Source: Diospyros lotus
Lineage: Eukaryota; Streptophyta; Magnoliopsida; Ericales; Ebenaceae
Length of the DNA: 64,000 nt
Reading direction: 5' to 3'
Assembly: GCF_014633365.1 (NCBI RefSeq)
Contig: NC_068340.1
Location: 22,981,879 to 23,045,878 of the forward strand
How positions within the stretch are numbered: the stretch's first letter is position 1; each line of letters begins with the position of its first letter. The position numbers and the translations under genes were made by a program. The notes beneath the pieces were generated by a model. That model saw only the letters and a list, made by a program, of their open reading frames with translations. It was not told where the DNA came from and ran no database searches. This document shows, piece after piece, positions 48,742 to 58,683 of the stretch.

Positions 48742-50598
48742 CACTACAAAAAAAATAAAATAAAACAAAATTAATAACAAATTTTAGAGTTTGAATTTAT
48801 TTCCATCTCTAATAGAGATAGATTTTGAGACAGATTTTTCAGAGATGGTTTTGGAGACGGAATCAAAGACAAAAAAATTATGTCCCTAATATTTTTTCAG
48901 ATAGAAACAAAAAAATTTCATCTCTCAAGTTTTTCTAGAATCAGAGATGGAAATTTCTTCGCTTATGAATTTTGCTTGATATCAGAGACGGAAAAAAATT
49001 TGTGTCTGAAGTTTTTTCGAAATTAGAGACGAAAAATTTTCATTTCTAAATTTTGCCTAATATTAAAGATGAAAAAATTTTGATCTCTGATAGGTTTTTA
49101 GAATTAGGGACAAGAAAAAATTCATCTCTAAATTTTGCCTGATATTAGTGACAAAAATTTATGTCTCTGATTTTTTTTTTTTTTAAATCAGAGATGAAAA
49201 ATTTCATCTCTAATTTAAACAGAGATGAAAATTTTGTTTATAATTAATTTTCGTTTCTAAATCTCTATATAAATCTATCCCCTTCATTACTTTCTCTTTC
49301 TCTTCTCCTTCGCCTTTGCCTATTCCTCTCCTTCTCGCCTGTGTGGTTGTGTCTCCTTGGCCAACAACCGCTCACCATTGGCTCCTTCTTTGGCCACTGA
49401 TTGTCGTCTTAGACACTGACAACCAGAGTTTCTCTGATTTAAGGTAAGATCCATCTTAATGTTCTTCAACTTCAATTTTAGTTTTCAAACCTAGTGAGAT
49501 CCAATCGTTGCATCATTTTGATTTTTGAGTATGTTGGTCTCCATATCGATGCCATTTCAATGATCAATTCTGATTGTCAAAATCTACTATAGATGGTGGC
49601 TGGTAATGCCTTTCTAGAAATGGGTAATATTTTTTCAAAATATTAATTTTTAACTATTAAGATCCAACCGTTGGATCGTTTTTATTTTTGGGTATATTAG
49701 TCATCAGACCAAGGTGATTTCAATGATTGGTTCCGATCATTACCATGGATGGTGCCCGATGATGCCTTTCTAGAAACAAGTAACATTTTTCAAAAAATTA
49801 ATTTTTAAATCTATTGAGATTCGACTATTGAATCATTTTGATTTTTGGGTATGTTGGTAATCAGACTAAGAAAATTCTGATGATAGGTTTTGATCGTTAG
49901 AATCTACCATGGACAATGGCTAGTGATGCCCTTCCTGAAATGGGTAGGCTTTTTTTTTTTTTTTAAAGAAAATAATAATTTTCAGATCCCTGAAAAGGGT
50001 AAGCTTTTAAAAAAAAAATAATAATTTCAAATCTATTGAGCTTTGACCGTTGGATCAATTTGATTTTCAGATATGTTGGTCACTAGACCATAGAGATTTC
50101 GATGATCAGTTCCAATCATCAGAACTTGCCATAGATGGTGACTAGTGTTGCCCTTCCAAAAATGAGTATATTTTTTTTTTCAAAAAATTAATATTCAAAT
50201 CTATTGAGATCCAATCGTTGGATCGTTTTGATTTTTTGGTAAGTCACCAAACCAAGGTGATTACAATGATCGGTTTTGGTTGTCAGAATTTTCCATAAAC
50301 GATGGCTGGCGATTGGTATTTTTTTTAAAGTCCGTCTCTAATGTTAGAGAGTTAAAAAATTCATCTCTAAATATAAATCGATCATACAACTAAATTAGAG
50401 ACAAAAAAAAAATTTGAGACAAAAAAGAATCCGTCTCTAAAGTTAGAGACGGAATTTTTTCTATCTGTAAGAGTAAATATACATTACTAATTGTTTAGTG
50501 ATGAATTGATTAGAGACGGATCAAAATTCGTCTCTAATTCTATCTCTAAAACATTAGAGACAGAAAATTCATCTCTAAATATGAGTTTTTTTATAGTA
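48742..50598. mobile_element. Non-autonomous CACTA (En/Spm) transposon
   Basis: It begins CACTACAAAAAAA and ends TTTTTTTATAGTA, a decayed TTTTTTTGTAGTG. TTG flanks both ends (48739-48741, 50599-50601), a 3-bp target duplication as expected for CACTA. Both subterminal regions are packed with AGAGATGGAAAAATTTCATCTC-type words in both orientations (shorter core GAGATG/CATCTC), the kind of repeats that CACTA transposases bind. There is no transposase gene. The middle holds about five diverged tandem units. Confidence 0.85.
49498..50335. repeat. Internal tandem repeat of the CACTA element (about five units)
   Basis: Units start with variants of GATCCAATCGTTGGATC near 49498, 49661, 49818, 50039 and 50208. 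Each continues through TTTTGATTTTTGGGTATGTT and a segment resembling GATGGTGGCTGGTGATGCC. Unit length varies from about 157 to 220 bp because of T/A-run indels. Confidence 0.8.
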
Positions 50599-51000
50599 TT
50601 GTATGAAACCTACAAGAGTATATAATAATGGGTATACGGGCACTATAATAAGCTCATTATATGTGCGAGCTGAAGATGTAATTAAGAAATATACATCTAA
50701 ATCCAGATCATAGATTCGAATCGTATTCGCCTATAAAGGGCTCATGGTTCAAAGTAATTGGTAGGCAGTTATTACTCATTTTTCTCTAAGTTATGAGAGG
50801 CTGTGGAATTTATACATTTATCATCATGTGATTTCGTTTGTGATCAATAATTTCAAATTCTATTCGCTTTCACTGAAAAACCGGTGAGTAAATTTTATTT
50901 TTCTGCCTTTATTTTACATGTACAACCTTCATATATTATGAAACCATTACTATTCCATATATATATATATGTATGTATGTAAGGCTGAAAAAGCAGGCAG

Positions 51001-51483
51001 CTAGTGAACATCTTTGGTAACCGGAAAAGAAAAAGGCGCCGGCATGGGGCTAGCCCTCGGCGACCTCGATGGCAACTCCGAAATCCGATTCCCACAACGA
51101 TCGTAAAATATCACCCCTGAAAACTCCGGCGGCTGGCATTTCTCGCCCATTAAAATGCTCTTCTGCCACAGCCCACCACTCTGATCATCATCACCACCAC
51201 CTTCATCGGCTGCTTTTCCACGGTGGATGAAAGAATTAATGTCCTTGTTACTGATTGTCTCCTTAATGAGCTGCCCGGGCAACCGTAAAGGGGAACCAGG
51301 CGGCGGCTCAAGTTTCGAATCGTTGTTCAAGCGATCATTCTCGTACTTTCTCGAAACTCTTCTTGCTGTTTTTGCACATAAGGAAACGAGAGCTGATGCT
51401 GAGACAAACAGGCCAACAACTGCCAAAGGAATGGATCCCAGATGATCATCAATACCATCGCGCATTGGGGTTAGCCGCACCAT
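51001..51483 (-). CDS. Small single-pass membrane protein of unknown function (160 aa)
   Basis: Single exon. ATG at 51483, TAG at 51001-51003. The hydrophobic segment SIPLAVVGLFVSASALVSLC (about 17-36) is flanked by an acidic N-side (RDGIDDHLG) and a basic C-side (KTARRVSRKYENDR), consistent with one membrane helix or a signal anchor. The C-terminal part has GLWQKSILMGEKCQPPEFSG, then VIFYDRCGNRISELPSRSPR, which I recall as a conserved tail in a family of uncharacterised plant proteins. No catalytic motif is visible and I assign no function. The coding region is GC-richer than its surroundings, which supports a real gene. A long (TA)n tract (51571-51597) lies about 90 bp upstream. Confidence 0.75.
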   Translation of the reverse strand: MVRLTPMRDGIDDHLGSIPLAVVGLFVSASALVSLCAKTARRVSRKYENDRLNNDSKLEPPPGSPLRLPGQLIKETISNKDINSFIHRGKAADEGGGDDDQSGGLWQKSILMGEKCQPPEFSGVIFYDRCGNRISELPSRSPRASPMPAPFSFPVTKDVH

Positions 51484-51570
51484 ATGTTGAAGTTGAACTA
51501 TGGCTCCTGGTTGATCAGATCATAGAAGGGTTATGATTCTTATGAATAGATTTAAGGCCTGATATAGTAC

Positions 51571-51597
51571 TTAATATATATATATATATATATATAT
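51571..51597. repeat. (TA)n microsatellite
   Basis: A TA dinucleotide run in the 5' flank of the minus-strand membrane-protein gene. It could serve as its TATA region or vary in length between individuals. Confidence 0.85.
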
Positions 51598-52289
51598 ACA
51601 GTTGTGTTGTCACTTCAATCGGTTTAGGCTTTGCTGGTAGCAGTTGGATGGTACGTGTGAAGGAGATGACTTTAGCCGTTTATTATTTAGTGGCGTGTCA
51701 ACTAATTAAATTGATGACTTTGGTGGTGGGTTAGGAGCCATACATAGCTTAAAATTAGGAATGTGAGGGTCCATTCGTAATTAAGATGGAATCAAATTAA
51801 TTTGGTTGACAGTGACCATCATCTACAATTGTGATCATCGATCCAGATCATTCTAATTAATTAATTAATTAATTTTGGCAAAGAGAATTAACATATATAT
51901 ACTGAATCAGGAAAATGCCAACAAGTCATTTTGTATGAATTGTTCACAACTTTCTCTTGGGCCCATCTATTTCTTAACTAAAAAGTAGTCCATCAACCCC
52001 TCAACCTCTAGTTACTAAGACCTGTTCAATGCAATTGGTTGCTTTTCTAGGTCAACTATATAAGGAATATATAATAATAATTAAGGATATACATTCCCAT
52101 TCCTACATCTCTTTATACTTTAGAAATTTAATTTATTTCTAATTTAACATAAAATCTGGGAGACACTATACGTCCAAGTTCAGTGAAACATGAGTATTGG
52201 GTTAATTGAGACCACGTTTATACTATATATATATATAAAAAAGGAGGGTATTTAGAGATAAAATTAGAGACAAATTACACAGAAAAATT

Positions 52290-53190
52290 AGAAGATGAGT
52301 CACTTACCTCTGATTCTTCCTTTGCCATAAGGCATATGCATATTTGCCATAAAATTACCTTTTTCTTCTTTCTCCTGTCCTAGCTTTTGTCTTCTCCTTT
52401 TAGCTCAGGACATTCAATTTTGATACGGTCAAGCTAGACACAGCCAAAACACTTCACGTCCTCATTTTCGTTGGTTTTTGTCTTTTCAAACCTACCTTTG
52501 TGAAAATGTCTAGAAGATTTATTTTTAAATATTTTTAAAAATTTCTTAGCTAATAATGCTACATCCTTTATATCACTAGACTCAATTTCAGACTCCTCAC
52601 ATTTAAATGCTTTCAAACCAATGCCTTTAGATTTGTTGTGAGCAATTTCTTCTTGTCTTCTCATGTTTAGTTCGTATGTCATTAGTGATCTGAGCAGTTC
52701 ATCAAAAGATAGCTTTTCAAGATCCTATGCTTCTTGAATAGTTGAGACTATAGGATGCCATTCCGGTGAAAGGTATTGCAAAACTTTTTCTACTATATCC
52801 TTGTAGGATATAGGTCTTCCAAAATTTTCTAATGTAGAGAACGTTCAACCTGTGTACATTTCTTTTATTGATTCACCCAATTGCATTAAAAATAATTCAT
52901 AGTCATGTTTAAGCCTACGAATTTCAGACCTATTTACCTTTGAGGTTCCTTCATGAGCTACCTCTAATTTGTGCCAAATTTCTTTGGTTGTTTCACACCC
53001 TGAAATCCGATTGTATTCTTTTACATTCAGTGTGCACTGCAACATATTCATTGCTGTTGCATTCAACTTGATCTTTAATTCTTATTTCTTGCTCACTCCA
53101 ATCTTTTTTTGGCTTTGGCATGACTTCGTTGTCGATGGAGACTTTAGGTATGCTAAAGCTGGTTATAATGATCCTCTAGGCTTTTACTTC
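52290..53190 (-). pseudogene. SIRE-like Copia gag remnant
   Basis: Minus-strand segments in order: ATAMNMLQCTLNVKEYNRIS, KEIWHKLEVAHEGTSKVNRS, KHDYELFLMQLGESIKEMYT, then after a stop PISYKDIVEKVLQYLSPEWH, then LSFDELLRSLMTYELNMRRQ and a decayed zinc knuckle (CFGCV...CPELKG). This is the UBN2 gag order of SIRE/Maximus-type Copia elements. Stops near 52845, 52730 and 52434 inactivate it. Integrase and RT are not found downstream (lower coordinates), so the element is truncated. Confidence 0.85.
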
Positions 53191-53302
53191 TCTTGACAGA
53201 ATAAATGTCTTCATTATGTCTTTCTAGTAGACGTAGTTGTTGCCATAAAAAAATGGTCGCTTGTTGCAAGATTGGCTATTAAACCTATACTTTAGGGGAC
53301 TT

Positions 53303-53314
53303 GCTCTGATACCA
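53303..53314 (-). other. Copia primer-binding site
   Basis: The minus strand reads TGGTATCAGAGC, the exact plant Copia initiator-tRNA primer site. It lies between the LTR (53315 upward) and the gag remnant and fixes the orientation of the element. Confidence 0.9.
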
Positions 53315-55075
53315 GTCAAAGAATAGTTAGCTTAAGAGAGGGGGGAATTAACCTTTAAATTAAAAAAAATTGTTGAAATAAAATCAAAATAAATAATGCA
53401 GTACACAATATATATAGTGGTTCGATCCCAACTACCTCCATCTATTACCTTAACTCTTCATTAAGAATTTTTCAATCACTTATTATATAGCTTTTAGTAG
53501 ACTTAGTTAAAATCTCTTACATAGCTTTTCGTAAGCATAGTTGGAACCTTTACAATGTGTTTTTTAATGGTTCAAGCACTAACCTTTATAGCTTAAACAA
53601 GCTAAAGAATAATATACATAAACACTTAGAAAAAATAATATAATTTAGCACTCAACTAAGAAAAGGTTTCTCACAAAAGATTAGAGATTTGAAATAATAT
53701 AACAATTACAAGAACACTCTCTCTAATAACCGTGAATAAAAGATATATGGCTTTGAAAGCTTTTGGTTTGAGACTTTTTGTTGAAGAGTATTAGTTCAGC
53801 ATTTTACTTTGTCTTGAGTCTCTTCTACTTTATATAGCTTTCCCTCTTTAAAGTTGAGTTTTTGTCCAATAGGTAAAAGCCTACACTTGAAATTCTGTAG
53901 CAAACATTCTTTCTTCTTGCACAAAGTAATGGTTAGTAATAAATTTGAACTCAAATTACATGCCACATGTAGAAAAGAATAATCAAAGTGCATTAAATGA
54001 AGTTGAGATTATCTGAAAAGTGAAGACCGTGGGCATTTACATGTTTGTAACGGCTATATTTTTAAAATTTAGTACAACATTAGTCGAGTAAAGATGATGT
54101 TGCTCAATTAAGCTTAGAGGTTACTCGATTGTTGAATAATATTACTTGATTAAGCTTAGCTACTTTAGTAATTACTCAACTAAAATATTTGTTTCTCGTG
54201 AACTATAGAATGATAATATTTGATTAAAAGAATATCTTAGTCAATCAATATTTCATCCACTTGTCAATTTGAAATTATTACTTAATTAACCACTTTTGGT
54301 CCTCGATTAAGGTATAATATTACTCGATTACAAATTACTCTTAGTTGATTAATAATTTGAGTACAAAGATTCATACTCTATCCAACAATTCTTACTCAAC
54401 TAAATCTTTTAATTGCTTGACTAAGTACAAAGTTACTCGATTCATATCAACTTCTTAGTCGACTAAATATTTAAGCACAGAGATTTAACATCTTATTCAA
54501 GAATTATTACTTGGGTAAATTTTTTAGTTACTTGACTAAAGTATATGTTACTCGATTAAAGTCTTTTCTTAGTCAATTAAGAATATAAGTACAAAGACTT
54601 GTTATTTTGTTTCAAATTTATTACTCGATTAAAGAATATAATTACTCGACTAATATACCCCTTAGTAGATTAACTCTATGATTACTTGATTAATACTATT
54701 CCATCATATACTTGAGTAATACAAGTGTATTATCGATTAATCCATTTGAGTATTCAGGTTTATTTTATTAAAAGGATAATTAGCCGAATACAACAATTGT
54801 TACTTAACTAAAATATTTCCTTACTTGATTAAAAGAATATTACTCAATTAACTCAAATGTTAGTTAATTAAACTTCAAGTCCTAGCATATCTTACTAGAT
54901 TACAAATATGCAATCACTCGAGTAATGATTAAAAGTTAATTACAATTGACTCTCCCAAGCATATGTACTTGATTAATGATGAGTTTTACTTGAGTAAAAG
55001 ACATGTTAATTGATTAATAAACATTATCACGTATTCGATTAACAACCTAATTTTAGTTAAGAGCATATGTTTTGA
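53315..55075 (-). mobile_element. SIRE-like Copia LTR
   Basis: Ends against the primer-binding site. On the minus strand it contains a TATA-like CTATATAAAG near 53835, a GATCGAACCACTATATATA module, and a CCCCCCTCTCTTAAG tail, the same modules as the LTR at 0.6-2.3 kb. The U3 part holds the 12-bp word array at 54.07-55.04 kb. The outer end is estimated, not proven. Confidence 0.65.
54070..55040. repeat. Array of TTA(C/G)TCGA(C/T)TAA-like 12-bp words
   Basis: About 30 variants of a 12-bp word in about 1 kb, such as TTACTCGATTAA, TTAGTCGACTAA, TTACTTGACTAA and TTACTCAATTAA. The full palindromic form TTAGTCGACTAA is seen once or nearly so. Spacing is irregular (about 15-50 bp), so it is neither a microsatellite nor a regular tandem repeat. 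Confidence 0.8.
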
Positions 55076-55599
55076 ACCAAGCTTCAAAATCAAGGATTCA
55101 ACAAAGAGGAATAGTCCATAAAAGCTTCCTTTTTTCATCGTTGTCCCCTTTGTCATCTTTGCCTTTATTACCGCTACTATTCGTCTCCCTTGCAATTGAT
55201 GTCGATGCTTCCATTAATTGCCTTCATCGTTGCCGTTGCCTCTGCCTCTACAAGCCTTACCTTGTTCACCTTAATTAGTTAGCTGCTCCACCTTAGATAA
55301 CTGCTCTAGTCGATCTAGCTTAAACAATGAGTCTAACTCTAATACTCATCATGACCCAACTGACACTCATGTGTATGATGATAACCATAATATTTTTGCG
55401 TATTTAATTGATAAGGAACCATACCATAACCTTTTTGAAATTTGTAATTAATTTTTTGTTTGCGTTTGGAGGATTTTGAATGATTGTTTTAAATAATCAT
55501 TTGGAAACTTTGATTCTTGATTTTGGGATTATGGATTACTATTGTAATTATTATTAAAATTGGAGATATTATAGGATATTTACAGTAAAATTTTTCTCA

Positions 55600-56042
55600 T
55601 TTCAAAGTAAGTCTTATTTTTGTGAAGTTCGAGAAATAAACAAAACAAATTTGGCCATGGTAGTTTTCTGCCATATAGAGATAGAAAAATACCATCTTTA
55701 AAGGTGAAGATGGTTTAGAGATGGATTTTTTTTCTTTTTTTCATCTCTAACGACCACTTCAATCTTTAGAGACAAAAAAATATTTCATCTCTAAATTCAA
55801 AAATGATTTAGAGACAAATAAAATTACATCTCTAACTAAAAATTATGACAGAATTGGAAATCAATTATAAGAGGGACTTAAAAATGGATTATTATAGGTC
55901 AAAGATAAAATTATTTTCATCTCTAACGTGTTAGCAATGACCCCTTCTCATGATATGACCCATTTTCAGTCTCTAACCATTTAGAGACTAAATTTTGCAG
56001 AGATGAATTTTTTGTTCTCTAAAGTAAGTTTTTTTTGTAGTG
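55600..56042. mobile_element. CACTA element terminal fragment
   Basis: The right end TTTTTTTTGTAGTG (to 56042) is a perfect CACTA terminus. It is preceded by AGAGATGG / CATCTCTAA subterminal words like those of the 48.7-50.6 kb element. No matching left terminus was found, so this is a one-ended remnant or a rearranged copy. Confidence 0.65.
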
Positions 56043-56113
56043 ATTTGAGATTTAGTTACATACATGGCTAGTATATATGAATACAAGGTCCACTCGTCAC
56101 TCTCACTATGTAA

Positions 56114-56114
<1 letters not shown>

Positions 56115-56159
<45 letters not shown>
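56115..56159. repeat. (ATT)n microsatellite
   Basis: About 15 perfect ATT units. A second, shorter run occurs at 62982-63008. Confidence 0.95.
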
Positions 56160-57177
56160 GTTGTTGCTAGGGAAACATTAATAAAACAATCTAGTAAAAG
56201 GTTTATAAGAACGAGATTCATGGGACTACAAATTGAAGAATCTAACAAAAGCAAGATAAGCCAAACTAAAAGAAAAACAACACAACCCTAAACGTTGCAC
56301 AAAGTAAGCTAGATAAGGCCAGAAACCATTGTATGCTTTATCGGCCTCATTGCTAAATGGAAGACCCTCGATAGTGTTGTGATTACAAATATGGTTGTGT
56401 TGATAGGGGTGTTAAAAAAATCGACTTACCATGAAAATCAGCTAAACCGCACCGCACCGCACCGCACCGCATCACGCAATTTTTTGGGTGAGCAGTTCGA
56501 CACGGTTTAAGAAAACTGCAAATTGCATAGTTTGTGGTTTGAAAATTTAGCAATTCGATTTTGAACCAAACTGCCCGAGAAATGTTGTATTAATAAAATA
56601 AATAAAATATAAAATATAAAAGGCATGTAACCCTAATATCTTTCATTCTATTTCAAGCATTCTTCTTCTCTGAGTTCTCACTACTAGTAGCGTAGCCGGT
56701 GCTTACCACAGAGAAACTAACGTACAACGAAATCTCCTGCTTCTATCTGCTCGCCCTTAGTCTCTCTCTCCCCCTAGCAAAACTCTTGCTTTCGGAAGAA
56801 TGCTAGTGAACTAAGGTACAATTCATCTCTCTATCTCTCTCACTCTGGTAATTCCTTCATCTGCACTCCTTTGTTTAGCGCCTTTATAAAGTTCTAACCC
56901 TAACTACTTTCTCTCTTACTCTCACTCTCAAGCTCTCTCTCTCTCTCATTACCTTTTCCCTTCGCTTTGTGGACTCGACCACTTCGAGCAGTATCTTTTC
57001 CCCTATCCCTCATGCATATTTCAAGCAAATCAACCCACTGACCTACATTCAATGAATGTCTGATTAGTTGGAATGTAATTTGAAAGAATTTTAGGTACGA
57101 TAGGTTCTTTTCTTGGATCAATGCAGGCAAACATCTCCGCTTTTGATTTGCTATGATATGATTTTCTATCTCAAATG

Positions 57178-57867
57178 TGTAACATCCCGCATCGAGCGAT
57201 AGGAATGATTGGATCAACTTAGCCTGATAGGCCTAAGTGAACTTCTCAAGGGTCACCCATCCTTGACCTACTTTAACACAAGCATGCTTAACTCGAGAGT
57301 TTTTTATCCACATTCAGCCCAAAAAGTATTCAGCTAGTGTTGTTTCCTTCTGTACTATCCTCGATATATATATTAGCTTCTCTAGTGTCCCTTCTTAGAC
57401 TTGACATTTGGCTCTTAGGGTATTACATTCTCCTTCTCCCTTGAGCACATGCCATCCTCGTCATGTGACCTTACAACTAGTCTAAGATTTTCTCCCAATT
57501 TGGGGTTTCCATCATAGAAGTTTTCCAGGAGTCGCTCCTTGTTTAGGCCCTCGCGCCCCGACGCCACTCCCGACCCTCATTGGATCGCCTTTTCCAAGGG
57601 TCGATTTTGATACCACCTATAACATCCCGCATCAAGCGATATGAAGAACCGGATTAACTTACCCTGATGGGCTTACGCGAACTTCCCAAGGGTCACCCAT
57701 CCTTAAGCTACCATAGTTTAAGCACGCTTAACCGAGGAGTTCTTTATCCATATTCAACTCAAAAGGTATTCAGCTAGTGTTGTTTTCCTTCAGTACTATC
57801 CTCGATATATATATTAGTTTCTCTAGTATCCTTTCTTGGACCTGCCTTGGGCTCTCGGAGTATTACA
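57178..57867 (-). mobile_element. Cassandra TRIM retrotransposon carrying 5S-rRNA-like LTRs
   Basis: Two 250-bp LTRs (57178-57427 and 57618-57867) surround a 190-bp internal region. Flanks AAATG (57173-57177) and AAAGG (57868-57872) fit a 5-bp target duplication. On the minus strand the LTR starts TGTAATA and ends GGGATGTTACA (TATA in one copy). A primer-site-like TGGTATCAAAATCGACCC follows the 5' LTR and a purine-rich AAGGGAGAAGGAGAA precedes the 3' LTR. Each LTR holds a 5S-rRNA-derived segment (57241-57309; 57681-57749). There is no coding capacity; Cassandra is known as a non-autonomous miniature LTR element that uses 5S-type promoters. Confidence 0.92.
57681..57749 (-). ncRNA. 5S-rRNA-derived promoter segment in the Cassandra LTR
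   Basis: The minus strand reads GGTTAAGCGTGCTTAAAC and then GGATGGGTGACCCTTGGGAA. These correspond to the A-box/intermediate and C-box parts of the 5S rRNA internal control region (plant 5S: AGTTAAGCGTGCTTGGGC and GGATGGGTGACCTCCTGGGAA). A second copy lies at 57241-57309. This is 5S-like, not a functional ribosomal gene. Confidence 0.88.
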
Positions 57868-58683
57868 AAAGGCATCGCTCTCGGTTTGGATTTTGCAATT
57901 GATTTCTTTCTTCAATGCTTAGGCTTAGCTATGTGTGTGTAGCCATGAATGGTTAATATGTATTATTTATTTATTTGTTCATTTGTTTTATGCAGGTTGT
58001 TTCATCGCTTCACTTGAGACTACTAAAGTGACCAAGTGTGTGTGAGAGAGAGAAGAGAGAGAGAGCTCTTGCTTGGGTGAGTATCTTAATATTCTGAGTG
58101 CTTTTTCCCTTTGATTTTCTTTTCTCAAACGAGTTCAATTTTCATTTATGTGGCTGCATCTTTGAGCTGGAAGTGATATACTTCCACATCTTGCATTGCT
58201 TGTTATGTTCTTTCCTTTTTCTTTTTTATTATTTTCTTAGAAGTTGTATCGACAATATTGCAAAATAAGCTTTACTTGCCTTTTGGTTTTCTGTTTCACT
58301 TTTCTTTTACTTTTTTAATTTCTTGTTGCTGTTGATGTTATTAATATTTTTAATATTCTTTTGCTCAATAGTATCCCTGGCTAAGTATTGTGATTTATAT
58401 TCACAATTTATGGGTAAACTCAAGTAGATTCTGGATCAGCGAAAATGGGGTTTGCAGAGTTTGGGTGTAAAATCTTATTAATATTCTCCAATCTGGGTAG
58501 TTAATGTTCTGATAGTTGTTGTCTCCTATCTAAGTATGCTGAATTTCCTATACTATCAAGTATATTGATATCATTTTTTGTTTTGTTTTGGTATCTTGTC
58601 AATATTTTAATGTCTCTTTTTTGTATTAGTGTTGTTGTCTTAGTGTGGTATGTGAATATGTTTTCAATGTTTTGATTGTTAGA

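Noticed and set aside
56115..56159. Poly-Ile coding potential of the (ATT)n run
   Set aside because: Microsatellite read in two frames; no gene context.
57241..57749. Genuine 5S rRNA genes
   Set aside because: Only parts of the 5S control region are retained, and they sit within paired LTRs with a primer-binding site and target duplication, which is the Cassandra structure.
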